This document shows positions 34,862 through 43,476 of a DNA stretch of 64,000 nucleotides, in pieces. Position numbers and translations under genes: made by a program. Every line of letters begins with the position of its first letter. Within the stretch, counting starts at the first letter, position 1. This stretch comes from Pseudomonadota bacterium. GTDB lineage: Bacteria > Pseudomonadota > Gammaproteobacteria > Burkholderiales > Burkholderiaceae_C. The stretch is taken from assembly GCA_023442945.1 (NCBI GenBank), contig JAEZWW010000108.1, forward strand, positions 13,010 to 77,009, given 5' to 3'. The notes below the pieces were generated by a model, which did no database searches, was not told where the DNA came from, and saw nothing but the letters and a program-made list of their open reading frames with translations.

Positions 34862-35654
34862 CGCGGGTCGCCTGCAGGGCATCGCGCCCTCCTCCACCCA
34901 TCTGGTGTTGATCCCCAGCTACAACCCGGGCGTGAAACTGGAGGACACCTTGCGCGCCGCCCGTGCGCAATGGGCGCCGGTCTGGGTCGTGGTCGACGGC
35001 AGCACGGACGGCAGCGCCGACTGGCTGCGCGCGTGCGCAGCCGAAGACCCTGGTTTGCGCGTGATCGTCTTGCCTGACAACCGTGGCAAGGGCGCCGCCG
35101 TGCTGCACGGGATTGAATTGGCGGCGAGCGAAGGTTTCACCCACGCGCTGACCATGGATTCCGACGGGCAGCACCCGGCAGAGCTGATCCCGCAGTTCAT
35201 GCGCGCGTCCCAGGCCGCGCCGCGCGCCATGGTGTTGGGCGTGCCGCAGTTTGGGGCCGAAGCACCGCGCATTCGCGTGCTGGGCCGCAAGGTATCGAAC
35301 GGCTGGGCCAATCTGGAAACGTTGGGCGCGGGCATCGGCGATTCGCTGTTCGGCTTTCGCGTGTACCCGATTCAGCCGCTGATCCGCGTCATGCGCGGCC
35401 AGCGCTTCATGCGCCGTTTTGACTTCGACCCCGAAGCCGCCGTGCGCCTGGCCTGGGCCGGTGTGCCGCCGGTCAACCTGCCGGCGCCGGTGCGCTATTT
35501 TTCAGCCGACGAAGGCGGGGTGTCGCACTTCAAATACCTGCGCGACAACACCTTGCTGACCTGGATGCACGCGCGATTGTTCCTGGGATTTTTGCTTCGC
35601 CTGCCGCTGCTGCTGGGCAGGCGCTTGCTGCCTCAAAAGCCTGATTTCAAATAA
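34848..35654 (+). CDS. Family 2 glycosyltransferase of aryl-polyene cluster
   Basis: The 268-residue GT2 enzyme has HLVLIPSYNPGVKLEDTL, VWVVVDGSTDGSADWL, DNRGKGAAVLHGIELA and TMDSDGQHPAELIPQFM (DXD-type metal site). A hydrophobic C-terminal tail (LFLGFLLRLPLLLGRRLL) could anchor it. It likely glycosylates the lipid carrier or polyene head. An alternative ATG is at 34854. The stop lies inside interspersed repeat copy 7, which separates the two converging arms of the cluster. Confidence 0.87.
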   Translation: MTMVDAGRLQGIAPSSTHLVLIPSYNPGVKLEDTLRAARAQWAPVWVVVDGSTDGSADWLRACAAEDPGLRVIVLPDNRGKGAAVLHGIELAASEGFTHALTMDSDGQHPAELIPQFMRASQAAPRAMVLGVPQFGAEAPRIRVLGRKVSNGWANLETLGAGIGDSLFGFRVYPIQPLIRVMRGQRFMRRFDFDPEAAVRLAWAGVPPVNLPAPVRYFSADEGGVSHFKYLRDNTLLTWMHARLFLGFLLRLPLLLGRRLLPQKPDFK

Positions 35655-35710
35655 AATCAGGCCGCAGCCCTACAGCAATCTGCGCGAGCAGCTATTACAA
35701 CAATAGCATC
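35641..35710 (-). repeat. Interspersed repeat copy 7, at the junction of the converging arms
   Basis: CTGATTTCAAATAAAATCAG (itself a dyad) then GCAGCCCTACAGCAATCTGC and GCGAGCAGCTAT. It spans the glycosyltransferase stop (35654) and reaches the antiporter stop (35709), filling the whole convergent gap. The dyad may also act as a transcription stop. Confidence 0.85.
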
Positions 35711-37019
35711 ATGCATCCGGCCGGCAGTGGGGTAACCAGCGCCGCAACAGCGGTGCGGTGATCACGGTGCTGAAGATGGCCATGATCACCAGCATCGTGA
35801 ACTGCGGGCGCGAGATCACGCCCAGGTCGTAGCCGACGTTGATGACGATCAGCTCCATCAGCGCGCGCGTGTTCATCATGATGCCCAGCACCTTGGCCTC
35901 GGCGCGCGGCATGCCCACCCAGCGCGCGGCCAGGTAGCTGGCGCAGAACTTCCCTGCCGTGGCCAAGAACACCGTGGCCAGGCACCAGCCCCACAGCGCC
36001 GGCGTGTTCAGACTGCCAACGTCGGTGCGCAGGCCGGTGTAGGTGAAGAAGATCGGCAGGAAGAACACCGTGGTGAACTGGCCCAGGCGTTCCTGCCAGG
36101 CGTCGACGAGCGCGCGTTCGTCGTGCAACAACACACCCAGCATGAAGCCGCCGAAGATCGCGAAGATGCCCAGGTGGTAGGTCGTCATCGACGCCACGAA
36201 GATTGCCGCCAACAGGCCGCCCAGCAGGTTGTTGGACAAGGGCTCCGGTTGGCCGGTAGCCGTACGCGCCGCGGCCTGCGACGCGTGGATCAAGCGTTTG
36301 AGCACTGGCCGCACCACCCACCAGCACGTCACCCCGAACAGCGCCACCAAGGCTACGTTCAGCGCGAACGCGCCTGCGTTGAACTGCGACACCGCCAGCG
36401 TGCTGACCAGCGCCAGCAGCAGCCAACCCACCACGTCGTTGATGGCAGCGGCGCTGATGCCGATCACGCCCAGCGGACGCCGCGTCAGGTCGAACTCGAT
36501 CATGATGCGCCCGAGGATTGGCAGCGCAGTGATCGAGAACGCCGTGGCCACGAACAGCGCCGTGGCCAGCTGGTGGCTGTCGCCGGGCGCCAGCACTGGC
36601 GCGCTCACCCAACCCAGGCCAAAACCCAGCGCAAACGGCGTGACCAGGCCGGCGATCGCCACCCAAAGCACGGCACGCCGGTTGTGCCGCTCGGTCAAAT
36701 GGCCGAAGTCGAAAGCCAGGCCGATCTGGAACATCAGCAGGATCAGGCCCAGCTGAGATAGCACCTGCATGGGCTCGCCGGGCGCCGACTTGAAGACGTA
36801 GGTGAAAGTGTCCGGCGCCAGCCAGCCGAACAGCGACGGCCCAAGCAGGATGCCGATGACGATCTCGCCCACCGCGGCCGACTGCCCCAGACGCACCGCC
36901 AACGTCGAGCCGACGCGCCCCGCCAGCACCACCAGGCTGAGCTGCAGCAGCGTGAAGTACAGGATGGTTTCCGCGTGGTGCACGCCGCCCTGGGCGGCCG
37001 CCTGCGCCACCGCACTCAT
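35709..37019 (-). CDS. CPA2-family cation/proton antiporter
   Basis: This 436-residue membrane protein has about 12-13 helices and the CPA2 segments GEIVIGILLGPSLFGWL, GLILLMFQIGLAFDF, TAFSITALPILGRIM, AAAINDVVGWLLLAL (the ND pair is a transport-site feature), FAIFGGFMLGVLLHDERAL and RALMELIVINVGYDLG. It exchanges Na+ or K+ for protons. Its start overlaps the stop of the FabG-like gene (ATGA), so it is the last gene of the polyene minus-strand operon and not an unrelated neighbour. Its contribution to polyene export or pH tolerance is inference. Confidence 0.9.
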   Translation of the reverse strand: MSAVAQAAAQGGVHHAETILYFTLLQLSLVVLAGRVGSTLAVRLGQSAAVGEIVIGILLGPSLFGWLAPDTFTYVFKSAPGEPMQVLSQLGLILLMFQIGLAFDFGHLTERHNRRAVLWVAIAGLVTPFALGFGLGWVSAPVLAPGDSHQLATALFVATAFSITALPILGRIMIEFDLTRRPLGVIGISAAAINDVVGWLLLALVSTLAVSQFNAGAFALNVALVALFGVTCWWVVRPVLKRLIHASQAAARTATGQPEPLSNNLLGGLLAAIFVASMTTYHLGIFAIFGGFMLGVLLHDERALVDAWQERLGQFTTVFFLPIFFTYTGLRTDVGSLNTPALWGWCLATVFLATAGKFCASYLAARWVGMPRAEAKVLGIMMNTRALMELIVINVGYDLGVISRPQFTMLVIMAIFSTVITAPLLRRWLPHCRPDA

Positions 37020-37771
37020 TGGTACAAGGCCCCGTTGATGCCGATGGTCTGGCCACTGATGTAGCCCGCCTGGTCGGACGCCAGAAAAGCCACCAGGTCC
37101 GCCACCTCACGCGGTTGGCCGGCGCGCTGCATCGGCACCATGCGCTTGATCGCGTCGGCATCAAAAGCGCCGGCGCTCATGTCGCTGGCGATGATCCCGG
37201 GCGCCACGGCGTTCACCGTCACGCCGCGGCTGGCGCATTCCAGGGCCAGCGATTTGACCGCTGCGTGCAGCGCGCCCTTGGCCGCCGCGTAATTGACCTG
37301 ACCGCGGTTGCCGGCCTGCCCCGCCACCGAGGTGATGGCGATGATGCGGCCCCAGCGCGCACGCAGCATGGGCAGCATCAGCGGCTGCGCCACGTTGTAG
37401 AAACCATTCAGGTTCACGTCGATCACGCGCTGCCATTGCGTGGGGGTCATGCCGGCAAATACCGCGTCGTCGTGCACGCCGGCGTTGCTGACCAGCACCT
37501 GCACCGGGCCTTGTTCCACCACCTTGCCCAGCGCATCTGCGCAAGCCGCCGCGTTCGTCACGTCGAACACCAGCGCCTCGGCCGATTGGCCGCTGTCCCG
37601 AAGGTCGGCCACCAGTTGGTCGGCCGCGGCACGGTTGCCGTTGGCGTGGGCGATCACGTGCAGGCCTTGCGCGGCCAGCGCGCGTGCGATGGCGCTGCCG
37701 ATGGCGCCGCTGGCGCCGGTCACGAGGGCGCGGCGCGGCGGGCGCGCGCTGCCAGAAGAAGTTGAAGTCAT
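37016..37771 (-). CDS. FabG-like 3-oxoacyl-ACP reductase
   Basis: This 251-residue short-chain dehydrogenase has RALVTGASGAIGSAIARALA (NADP site), VSNAGVHDD, and the triad Ser148, Tyr161 and Lys165 in ITSVAGQAGNRGQVNYAAAKG. It ends SGQTIGINGALYQ. It reduces the 3-oxo group in each polyene elongation cycle. It overlaps the dehydratase and antiporter genes by 4 bp each. Confidence 0.93.
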   Translation of the reverse strand: MTSTSSGSARPPRRALVTGASGAIGSAIARALAAQGLHVIAHANGNRAAADQLVADLRDSGQSAEALVFDVTNAAACADALGKVVEQGPVQVLVSNAGVHDDAVFAGMTPTQWQRVIDVNLNGFYNVAQPLMLPMLRARWGRIIAITSVAGQAGNRGQVNYAAAKGALHAAVKSLALECASRGVTVNAVAPGIIASDMSAGAFDADAIKRMVPMQRAGQPREVADLVAFLASDQAGYISGQTIGINGALYQ

Positions 37772-38250
37772 GGGGAAATGTGTGGGGCCGCGTCGAGCAT
37801 CACGACCGCGCGCCCTTCGACAAGCGGGCGCTCGCCCGCGCTGAGCGCGAAAGTGTAGACGCTGTGGTCGCCGTTATCGGCGTCCCTGTGCACGCGCACC
37901 GTGAGACGCTCGCCCACGTCGTCCAGGCGCGACACGTGCAGCTCGACCGATCGCACGCTGACCAGAAAGCCCATGGTGGGCGGGGGCACACCCAGCGCCT
38001 GGGCCACCAGCGCGCCGTGCAGCGCCATGGCCTGCGCGGCGTATTCGATCCCGCACGCGGCACCCAGGCGATCCGCGTGGCGCAAGGGGTTGTCCGCAGC
38101 GGTGTGGCTGACGGCGGTGCAGACCACGTCGGTGGCCGTCACCTGCTCGACCGTGTCCAGCAGGCACATCCGGCCCTGGTGCGGCACGCGCGCGGCGATC
38201 CAGTCGTGCCCCTGACCCGCAGCGGCCTGAAACACGGCGCTCGCGTTCAT
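37768..38250 (-). CDS. ApeP-like 3-hydroxyacyl-ACP dehydratase
   Basis: The 160-residue hotdog protein has RVPHQGRMCLLDTVEQV near residues 21-37, the usual start of ApeP-family dehydratases. It also has GIEYAAQAMALHGALV, where the Glu is the likely partner residue, and GFLVSVRSVELHVSRLDD. It dehydrates 3-hydroxyacyl intermediates in the aryl-polyene pathway. It overlaps its neighbours on both sides by 4 bp. Confidence 0.87.
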   Translation of the reverse strand: MNASAVFQAAAGQGHDWIAARVPHQGRMCLLDTVEQVTATDVVCTAVSHTAADNPLRHADRLGAACGIEYAAQAMALHGALVAQALGVPPPTMGFLVSVRSVELHVSRLDDVGERLTVRVHRDADNGDHSVYTFALSAGERPLVEGRAVVMLDAAPHISP

Positions 38251-39128
38251 GCCGCGGCGTGGGCAGACACGGCCGTCGCTACCAAGGGCACCACCGTGAC
38301 GCGCAGCACCTGTGGGGGCAGGTAGTCGACGTCCACAGTTTGCGGGGCGTTCGGCGCCCCCAGCATGGCCGCCAGCAGCGGCAGCCCCCGCGTGGGCGGC
38401 ATGCCGTAGGCGGCGCCGTTGACATCGGCCGCTGTCACGGGCGTGGCCCGGCCCTCACCCAGCGCGCCGCGGCGCGGCAGGCGCAGTTCGGCAATGGCGT
38501 TCGGGCCGCGCGCCGGCGCCAGCACCAGCGCCAGTGCGGCGGTGTCGAGGATCGGCCGCTTGGCGTGCAGCGGCGGCGGGTACTCGCTGTCGCCCGCGAC
38601 CAGCAGCACCGGTTGGCCCGCCGATTCCACCTGGGCCATGGCTTCCAGCAGGCCGGCGCCAAAGCTGGCGTCGTAGGCACCCAGCACCTGCGCGGCCGGC
38701 GTGGCGCCGGTGGCGATGGACCAATAACCCGACGCCGCGTTGTGCACCGAGTTGTGAAAGCGCGTGGGCGAGATCTGCCGGTCGTCCGTGGCCAGCAATT
38801 CGCACAGCGCGTGGCAGTTGTGCCCGTCGCCACCCGAACTGGCGAACACGTTGGGCAGCGTCGCCGGGTCGCACCCGGCCATGCGGCAAGCCTGCAACCC
38901 GGCCGCCAGCGTCGCCTTGACGATGCGGCTGGCGCGGCGGCGCTCGGCCGGCGGCAGCACCTCGGGCGCCGGCAGATTCGTGGGCGCTGGCGCGTAGGCG
39001 GCGTCGCCGCGCAAGACGGCGCTGGCCTGCGGCCAGTCGCTGAAACCCGGGCCAACGATGCCCACGCCTTCGACCCACACGCGGATGACCTCGGCGTCGC
39101 GCCCGGTGACAGAAGCGGAATCGCTCAT
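38247..39128 (-). CDS. Beta-ketoacyl synthase chain-length factor (ApeC-like)
   Basis: This 293-residue protein has a shortened ketosynthase-like fold (WVEGVGIVGPGFSDWPQ; NVFASSGGDGHNCHALCELLA; HNSVHNAASGYWSIATG). The nucleophilic cysteine is missing: the segment VLGAYDASFGAGLLEAMAQ occupies that position. It is therefore expected to be a chain-length factor that partners the active ketosynthase encoded just upstream at 39125. The C-terminal part contains PLLAAMLGAPNAPQTVDVDYL. Overlapped on both sides by 4 bp. Confidence 0.86.
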   Translation of the reverse strand: MSDSASVTGRDAEVIRVWVEGVGIVGPGFSDWPQASAVLRGDAAYAPAPTNLPAPEVLPPAERRRASRIVKATLAAGLQACRMAGCDPATLPNVFASSGGDGHNCHALCELLATDDRQISPTRFHNSVHNAASGYWSIATGATPAAQVLGAYDASFGAGLLEAMAQVESAGQPVLLVAGDSEYPPPLHAKRPILDTAALALVLAPARGPNAIAELRLPRRGALGEGRATPVTAADVNGAAYGMPPTRGLPLLAAMLGAPNAPQTVDVDYLPPQVLRVTVVPLVATAVSAHAAA

Positions 39129-40339
39129 GCCGCCTCCTTGCGCGAGAGCACCAGGCTGGCGTTGCTGCCGCCAAAGCCGAATGAATTTGATAGCACGTGG
39201 CGCAGATGGGGCAATGGCTGCGGGCCAGAAACGATCTGGAGTGGGATGGCCGGGTCGGGCGTCTGCAGGCCCACGCTCGCCGGCAGCAAGCCGTGCTGCA
39301 GTGCCAGCGCGCTGATGACGGCCTCCACTGCCCCGGCCGCGCCGAGCGTATGGCCCGTCATGCCTTTGGTGGAACTGGCCGGCACATCGGCGTGGTCGGC
39401 AAACACCGCGGCCACGCCCGCGCCTTCGGACAAGTCGTTGGCCGGCGTTGCCGTGCCGTGCAGGTTGACGTAGCCGATGTCGCGCGCCGACAAGCCGGCG
39501 CGTTGCAGCGCCTGTGCCATGGCGGCGCGGGCGCCCCGGCCTTCGGGGTGCGGCGCGGACATGTGGTGCGCGTCGCTGGATTCACCCCAGCCGGACAGGA
39601 CGATGCACGGGCCCGCGGCCGCTGGGGCCGCATCGGCGCGCTCCAGCAGCGCGTAGGCGGCGGCTTCGCCAATCGACAGGCCCTGGCGGTCAACGTCGCC
39701 GGGGCGGCAGGGCTCGGGTGAGGTCAGCTCCAGCGACGAAAAGCCGTACAAGGTGGTCAAGCACAGCGAATCGACGCCGCCGACGATGGCCGCATCGGCC
39801 AGGCCGGCGGCGATCAGCCGGTCGGCCGCCGCAAACGCCTTGGCCGACGACGAACACGCCGTCGACAAGGTGAAAGCCGGCCCGCGCAAGCCCAGCAGAT
39901 CGCGCATGAAGCTGCTCAACGCGCCGGTGTTGTGGGTGGTGCGGTAGTCGAACCAGGCGGGCAGCGCGCCGTCGGCATCGCGCTCGCGGTAGGCGGCTTC
40001 GGCCGACAGGATGCCCGAGGTGCTGGTGCCCAGCACCAGGGCCACGCGGTCCGCGCCGTAACGGGCGATGGCGTCCCGCGCTGCGGGCTCGAACCCGTCG
40101 GCCTGCAGGCCCAGCAGCGCCAGGCGGTGGTTGCGGCAGTCGTAGGCGGCCAGATCGGGCGGCAGTTGCACGGCGTCGGTGCCGGGCACTTCGCCGATCC
40201 AGGTGGCGATATCGGTGTCTTCAAAATCACAGGGCTTGAGGCCCGAGCGGCCCGCGCGCAGCGCGTCCAGCAAAGGCCCGGTGCCCACGCCCAGGGCGGT
40301 GGTGGCCGTGAAGGCGGTCAGTACCAAGGGCGCCGTCAT
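39125..40339 (-). CDS. Beta-ketoacyl-ACP synthase (active KS of polyene cluster)
   Basis: The 404-residue condensing enzyme has the full triad: Cys162 in TLSTACSSSAKAF, His293 in NLHGTATPAND, and His329 in TKGMTGHTLGAAG. It elongates the polyene by malonyl-ACP condensation, probably as a heterodimer with the chain-length factor encoded next. The start MTAPLVLTAFTATTALGVGTGP at 40339 overlaps the methyltransferase stop. The longer frame to 40486 lies inside that gene. Confidence 0.93.
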   Translation of the reverse strand: MTAPLVLTAFTATTALGVGTGPLLDALRAGRSGLKPCDFEDTDIATWIGEVPGTDAVQLPPDLAAYDCRNHRLALLGLQADGFEPAARDAIARYGADRVALVLGTSTSGILSAEAAYRERDADGALPAWFDYRTTHNTGALSSFMRDLLGLRGPAFTLSTACSSSAKAFAAADRLIAAGLADAAIVGGVDSLCLTTLYGFSSLELTSPEPCRPGDVDRQGLSIGEAAAYALLERADAAPAAAGPCIVLSGWGESSDAHHMSAPHPEGRGARAAMAQALQRAGLSARDIGYVNLHGTATPANDLSEGAGVAAVFADHADVPASSTKGMTGHTLGAAGAVEAVISALALQHGLLPASVGLQTPDPAIPLQIVSGPQPLPHLRHVLSNSFGFGGSNASLVLSRKEAA

Positions 40340-41196
40340 GCATCCCCTTCGGCGGGCACGTGCGCCAGCAGCAACACGTTGGCAAAAGGCAGACCGCCCG
40401 GTGTCGGCACGGCGTGCACCTGAAAGCCCAAGGCGTGCAACGCGGCCGTCCACTCGGCCAGCGGGCGGCAATACAGCTGCGACCAACCGTGGCCGCGGCC
40501 CAGGGTGATGGCCTGATCGGCCCAGCGGCTGAGGCGGAAAGGCCAGCCGGCCGCCGCATCGCCCACGCGCATGACCAACACACCGCCCGGGGGCAACGCG
40601 GCGCGGATGCGGCGCAGCACGTCGTTCTGCGCCGCAGTCGGGATGTAGTGGATGACGTCCAGGATGGTGACGACGTCAACCTGGCCAAAGTCGGCTTGGC
40701 AGATGTCGGCCTGCTCGACCCGCACCCGCGGCTCTTCGGCAAACCCGGCCTGGCCGCGCGCGGCGTCGGCGGGCATCAGCTCCAGCGCGCGCAGGGACTC
40801 GACCAGCGGCGGCTCGGGCCAGTCGGCAGGCCAGCCGCCTTGCTCGGCCAGGGCGCGCGCGGCAATAAGCCACGACGCCAGCACCGCCTGGCCACACCCC
40901 AGGTCCAGAAAGCGCACACCGCGGTCGCGCAAACCGGAAAACGCGCCCAGGCGCAGCAGCTCGATGAACATCGGGTCGCCGCCCAGCTTGCCGCGCGAGA
41001 AATGGTAAGCAAAGCGCCCGTTGGCGCGGTAGCGGGCGCTGGCCAGATCGACCAGTCGGCGCTGCAGCGCGTTCACCGGCGCCGAACCTGGCGCGGGCGC
41101 ACTGCGCTGCGCCCCGCCCGGGCCCCGCCCGCGCGAGGCCTTGAGCACGGCCGCCGAACCGTTGCCGGTCACGGCGCCTCCCATCTTGTTTTTCAT
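40336..41196 (-). CDS. SAM-dependent methyltransferase of polyene cluster
   Basis: This 286-residue protein has an Ala/Gly-rich N-terminal extension and a class I methyltransferase core with motif I GVRFLDLGCGQAVLASW (residues 93-109), then DVVTILDVIHYIPTAAQNDVLRRI and PPGGVLVMRVGD. It may methylate the aryl head group or chain, as reported for other aryl polyenes. The ATG at 41196 overlaps the deacetylase stop. Confidence 0.87.
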   Translation of the reverse strand: MKNKMGGAVTGNGSAAVLKASRGRGPGGAQRSAPAPGSAPVNALQRRLVDLASARYRANGRFAYHFSRGKLGGDPMFIELLRLGAFSGLRDRGVRFLDLGCGQAVLASWLIAARALAEQGGWPADWPEPPLVESLRALELMPADAARGQAGFAEEPRVRVEQADICQADFGQVDVVTILDVIHYIPTAAQNDVLRRIRAALPPGGVLVMRVGDAAAGWPFRLSRWADQAITLGRGHGWSQLYCRPLAEWTAALHALGFQVHAVPTPGGLPFANVLLLAHVPAEGDA

Positions 41197-42047
41197 GCGG
41201 TCACTCCCTGCCATTGAAGGCTTGTTGTTTCTGGCACCGCGTCGGCCAGCGGTACGCTGCGCAAGCCCTGGGCTTGCAGGGTGTCCAAAAGGCGTGGCAG
41301 CACGGCCAGCACGACCGGCTGCCCGCTGGCGGTGCGCGCGGCGTGGCCGTCGTGCAGCAGCAGCACATCGCCCGCGGCCAGGCCGCGCGTCAGGCGCGCC
41401 AGCACGGCGTCGGCGTCGCCCGTGCGGGTGTCGTAGCCGCGCCGCGTCCAGGCGGCCAGCTGCAGGCCCTGGCGCGCCAGAATCGGGTCCAGCCACGGGT
41501 TGCGCAGCCCGGCGACGGCGCGGAAAAAGCGCGGCGCACGACCGGTGACGGCGGCCACGGCGGCCTGCCCGCCCGCCACCTGCGCGGCCATGCGGCGCCA
41601 GCCCATGGCGGCAAACAGGTGGGGATGGGTGTCGGTGTGGTTTTCGATGCGGTGGCCGCGCCGCACGATGTCGCGCGCCAGGTCCGGGTGGCGGCGCAGC
41701 TGCTCGCCCACGCAAAAAAAGGTGGCGCGGGCCTGGGCCGCGTCCAACAGGTCGAGCACCTGCGGGGTCACGCTGGGCTCGGGGCCGTCGTCGAAGGTCA
41801 GTGCCACCTCGCCGCGCGCCACAGCGTCCGGCGGCAGGCGCGTCAGGTTGTCGCCCAGCAGGCGGCTGCGCGGCCACAGGCCGGCGGTGCTGAGCACCAG
41901 GTGATTGGCCACGACCAGCCCCAGCCACCACGCCCACTGCGACGGCCACGCCAGAACGCTCACCAGCGCCAACCCATGCAGGGCGGCGCTGAGGCGCAAA
42001 AACAGGCTGGGCCGCCAGGCTCGGGCGGGTCGAAGTGATGAAGCCAT
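41193..42047 (-). CDS. Membrane-anchored polysaccharide deacetylase (CE4/NodB)
   Basis: The 284-residue protein has an N-terminal hydrophobic anchor (LRLSAALHGLALVSVLAWPSQWAWWLGLVVANHLVLS) and the NodB domain: VALTFDDGPEPS (metal Asp87) and ENHTDTHPHLF (His137, His141). The DGHAA segment (LLLHDGHAARTA) fits the C-terminal motif. It is the first gene of the seven-gene minus-strand operon. It could deacetylate a glycolipid made by the GT2 enzyme, which is inference. The start at 42047 is preferred over 42128. Confidence 0.87.
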   Translation of the reverse strand: MASSLRPARAWRPSLFLRLSAALHGLALVSVLAWPSQWAWWLGLVVANHLVLSTAGLWPRSRLLGDNLTRLPPDAVARGEVALTFDDGPEPSVTPQVLDLLDAAQARATFFCVGEQLRRHPDLARDIVRRGHRIENHTDTHPHLFAAMGWRRMAAQVAGGQAAVAAVTGRAPRFFRAVAGLRNPWLDPILARQGLQLAAWTRRGYDTRTGDADAVLARLTRGLAAGDVLLLHDGHAARTASGQPVVLAVLPRLLDTLQAQGLRSVPLADAVPETTSLQWQGVTA

Positions 42048-42111
42048 GGCTGGATTATGGGCCAGCCGACACGGTCCAGTCGACACACGCAGATACAAAG
42101 CCCGTTGACAC

Positions 42112-42160
42112 TTAAGCGCTACAACCATCTGCGCGGGCAGCTATATTTTTCATAGTAATT
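42112..42160 (-). repeat. Interspersed repeat copy 8
   Basis: TAAGCGCTACAACCATCTGC then GCGGGCAGCTATATTTTTCA, ending ATAG. It sits in the divergent promoter region between the polyene minus-strand operon and chrA. Confidence 0.8.
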
Positions 42161-42206
42161 CGGCGACGATTCGCCTGCGTCACACACAGGCGCTATCCTG
42201 CGCGCC

Positions 42207-43460
42207 ATGCCCCATCCCGCTGCGCATTGCCCAGCTCCCGCGCCCGAAGCCAGTGTGGGCGAGATCGCACGGGTGTTCCTGCGCCTGGGGCTGACCTCGT
42301 TCGGCGGTCCGGTGGCGCACCTGGGCTACTTCCGCAGCGAATTCGTCGAACGCCGCCGTTGGTTGAGCGACGCGGCCTACGCCGAGCTGGTCGCGCTGTG
42401 CCAATTCTTGCCCGGCCCGACCAGCAGCCAGGTCGGCCTGGCGGTGGGACTGCAGCGCGGCGGCTGGCTGGGTGCGCTGGTGGCCTGGGCCGGTTTCACC
42501 CTGCCGTCGGCGATCCTGCTGGTGTTGCTGGCGCTGGGGCTGACGCGGCTGGACCTGCACCAGCCAGCGGCACTGGGGGCACTGCATGGGCTGAAGCTGG
42601 CCGCTGTCGCTGTGGTCGCGCACGCGGTCTGGGGCATGGCGCGCAGCCTGTGCCCCGACGCGCCCCGCCGCGCCCTGGCGCTGGGCGTGACGGTGCTGGC
42701 ACTGTGGGGGACCAGCCCCTTTGCCCAAGTTGGCCTGATCGCGCTGTCGGCAATGCTGGGCGGCTTGATCGGTGGTCGACCCGCGGCACATGCCGCGTCA
42801 GCGCGTGCGGCCGACGGCTCGGCGGCCGCGGCCAAGCACCGCGCCGGCCTGCCCCGCGCCGCGCTGTGGCTGCTGTTGTTCACCGCGCTGCTGATCGGCC
42901 TGCCGCTGTGGGCGCGCGTCAGCGGCAACGGGGTGGCCGAGTTACTGGCGGTCTTCTACCGCGCGGGTGCCCTGGTGTTTGGCGGCGGCCACGTCGTGCT
43001 GCCGCTGCTGCAGGCTGAAGTTGTGCCGCGCGGCTGGTTGGATCTGGACAGCTTTCTGGCCGGCTACGGCGCGGCGCAGGCCGTGCCCGGGCCCTTGTTC
43101 ACCTTTGCCGCCTTCGTCGGCGCCGCGCGTGGCGCGGCGCCCAACGGCTGGCTGGGCGGCGCGCTGGCGCTGGTGGCGATCTTCCTGCCTGGCTTTCTGT
43201 TGCTCTTTGCCGCGCTGCCGGTGTGGGCGCGGCTGCGCCACTTGGCGTGGGCACGGCGCGTGCTGGCCGCCGTCAACGCCGCCGTCGTGGGCCTGCTGCT
43301 GGCGACCTGGCTGGGCCTGCTGCGCCCCAGCATCGGCAGCGTGGCGGACGCCATCGTCGCGCTGCTGGCCGCGCTGGCGCTGTGGCACGGGCGCGTGCCG
43401 GCGTGGGCGGTGGCGCTGGGATGTGCGCTGGCGGGCGCAGCGCTGGCGGTCTTGCGCTGA
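42207..43460 (+). CDS. chrA: Chromate efflux transporter ChrA (CHR family)
   Basis: This 417-residue bidomain CHR protein has two homologous halves. The first contains FLRLGLTSFGGPVAHLGYFRSEFVERRRWLSDAAYAELVALCQFLPGPTSSQVG; the second has FYRAGALVFGGGHVVLPLLQAEVV and GAAQAVPGPLFTFAAFVGA. It is a proton-driven chromate exporter in well-studied strains. No ChrB-like regulator is adjacent. It starts shortly after interspersed repeat copy 8, with no clear ribosome site. Confidence 0.92.
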   Translation: MPHPAAHCPAPAPEASVGEIARVFLRLGLTSFGGPVAHLGYFRSEFVERRRWLSDAAYAELVALCQFLPGPTSSQVGLAVGLQRGGWLGALVAWAGFTLPSAILLVLLALGLTRLDLHQPAALGALHGLKLAAVAVVAHAVWGMARSLCPDAPRRALALGVTVLALWGTSPFAQVGLIALSAMLGGLIGGRPAAHAASARAADGSAAAAKHRAGLPRAALWLLLFTALLIGLPLWARVSGNGVAELLAVFYRAGALVFGGGHVVLPLLQAEVVPRGWLDLDSFLAGYGAAQAVPGPLFTFAAFVGAARGAAPNGWLGGALALVAIFLPGFLLLFAALPVWARLRHLAWARRVLAAVNAAVVGLLLATWLGLLRPSIGSVADAIVALLAALALWHGRVPAWAVALGCALAGAALAVLR

Positions 43461-43476
43461 CGCGCGACACGGCGGC

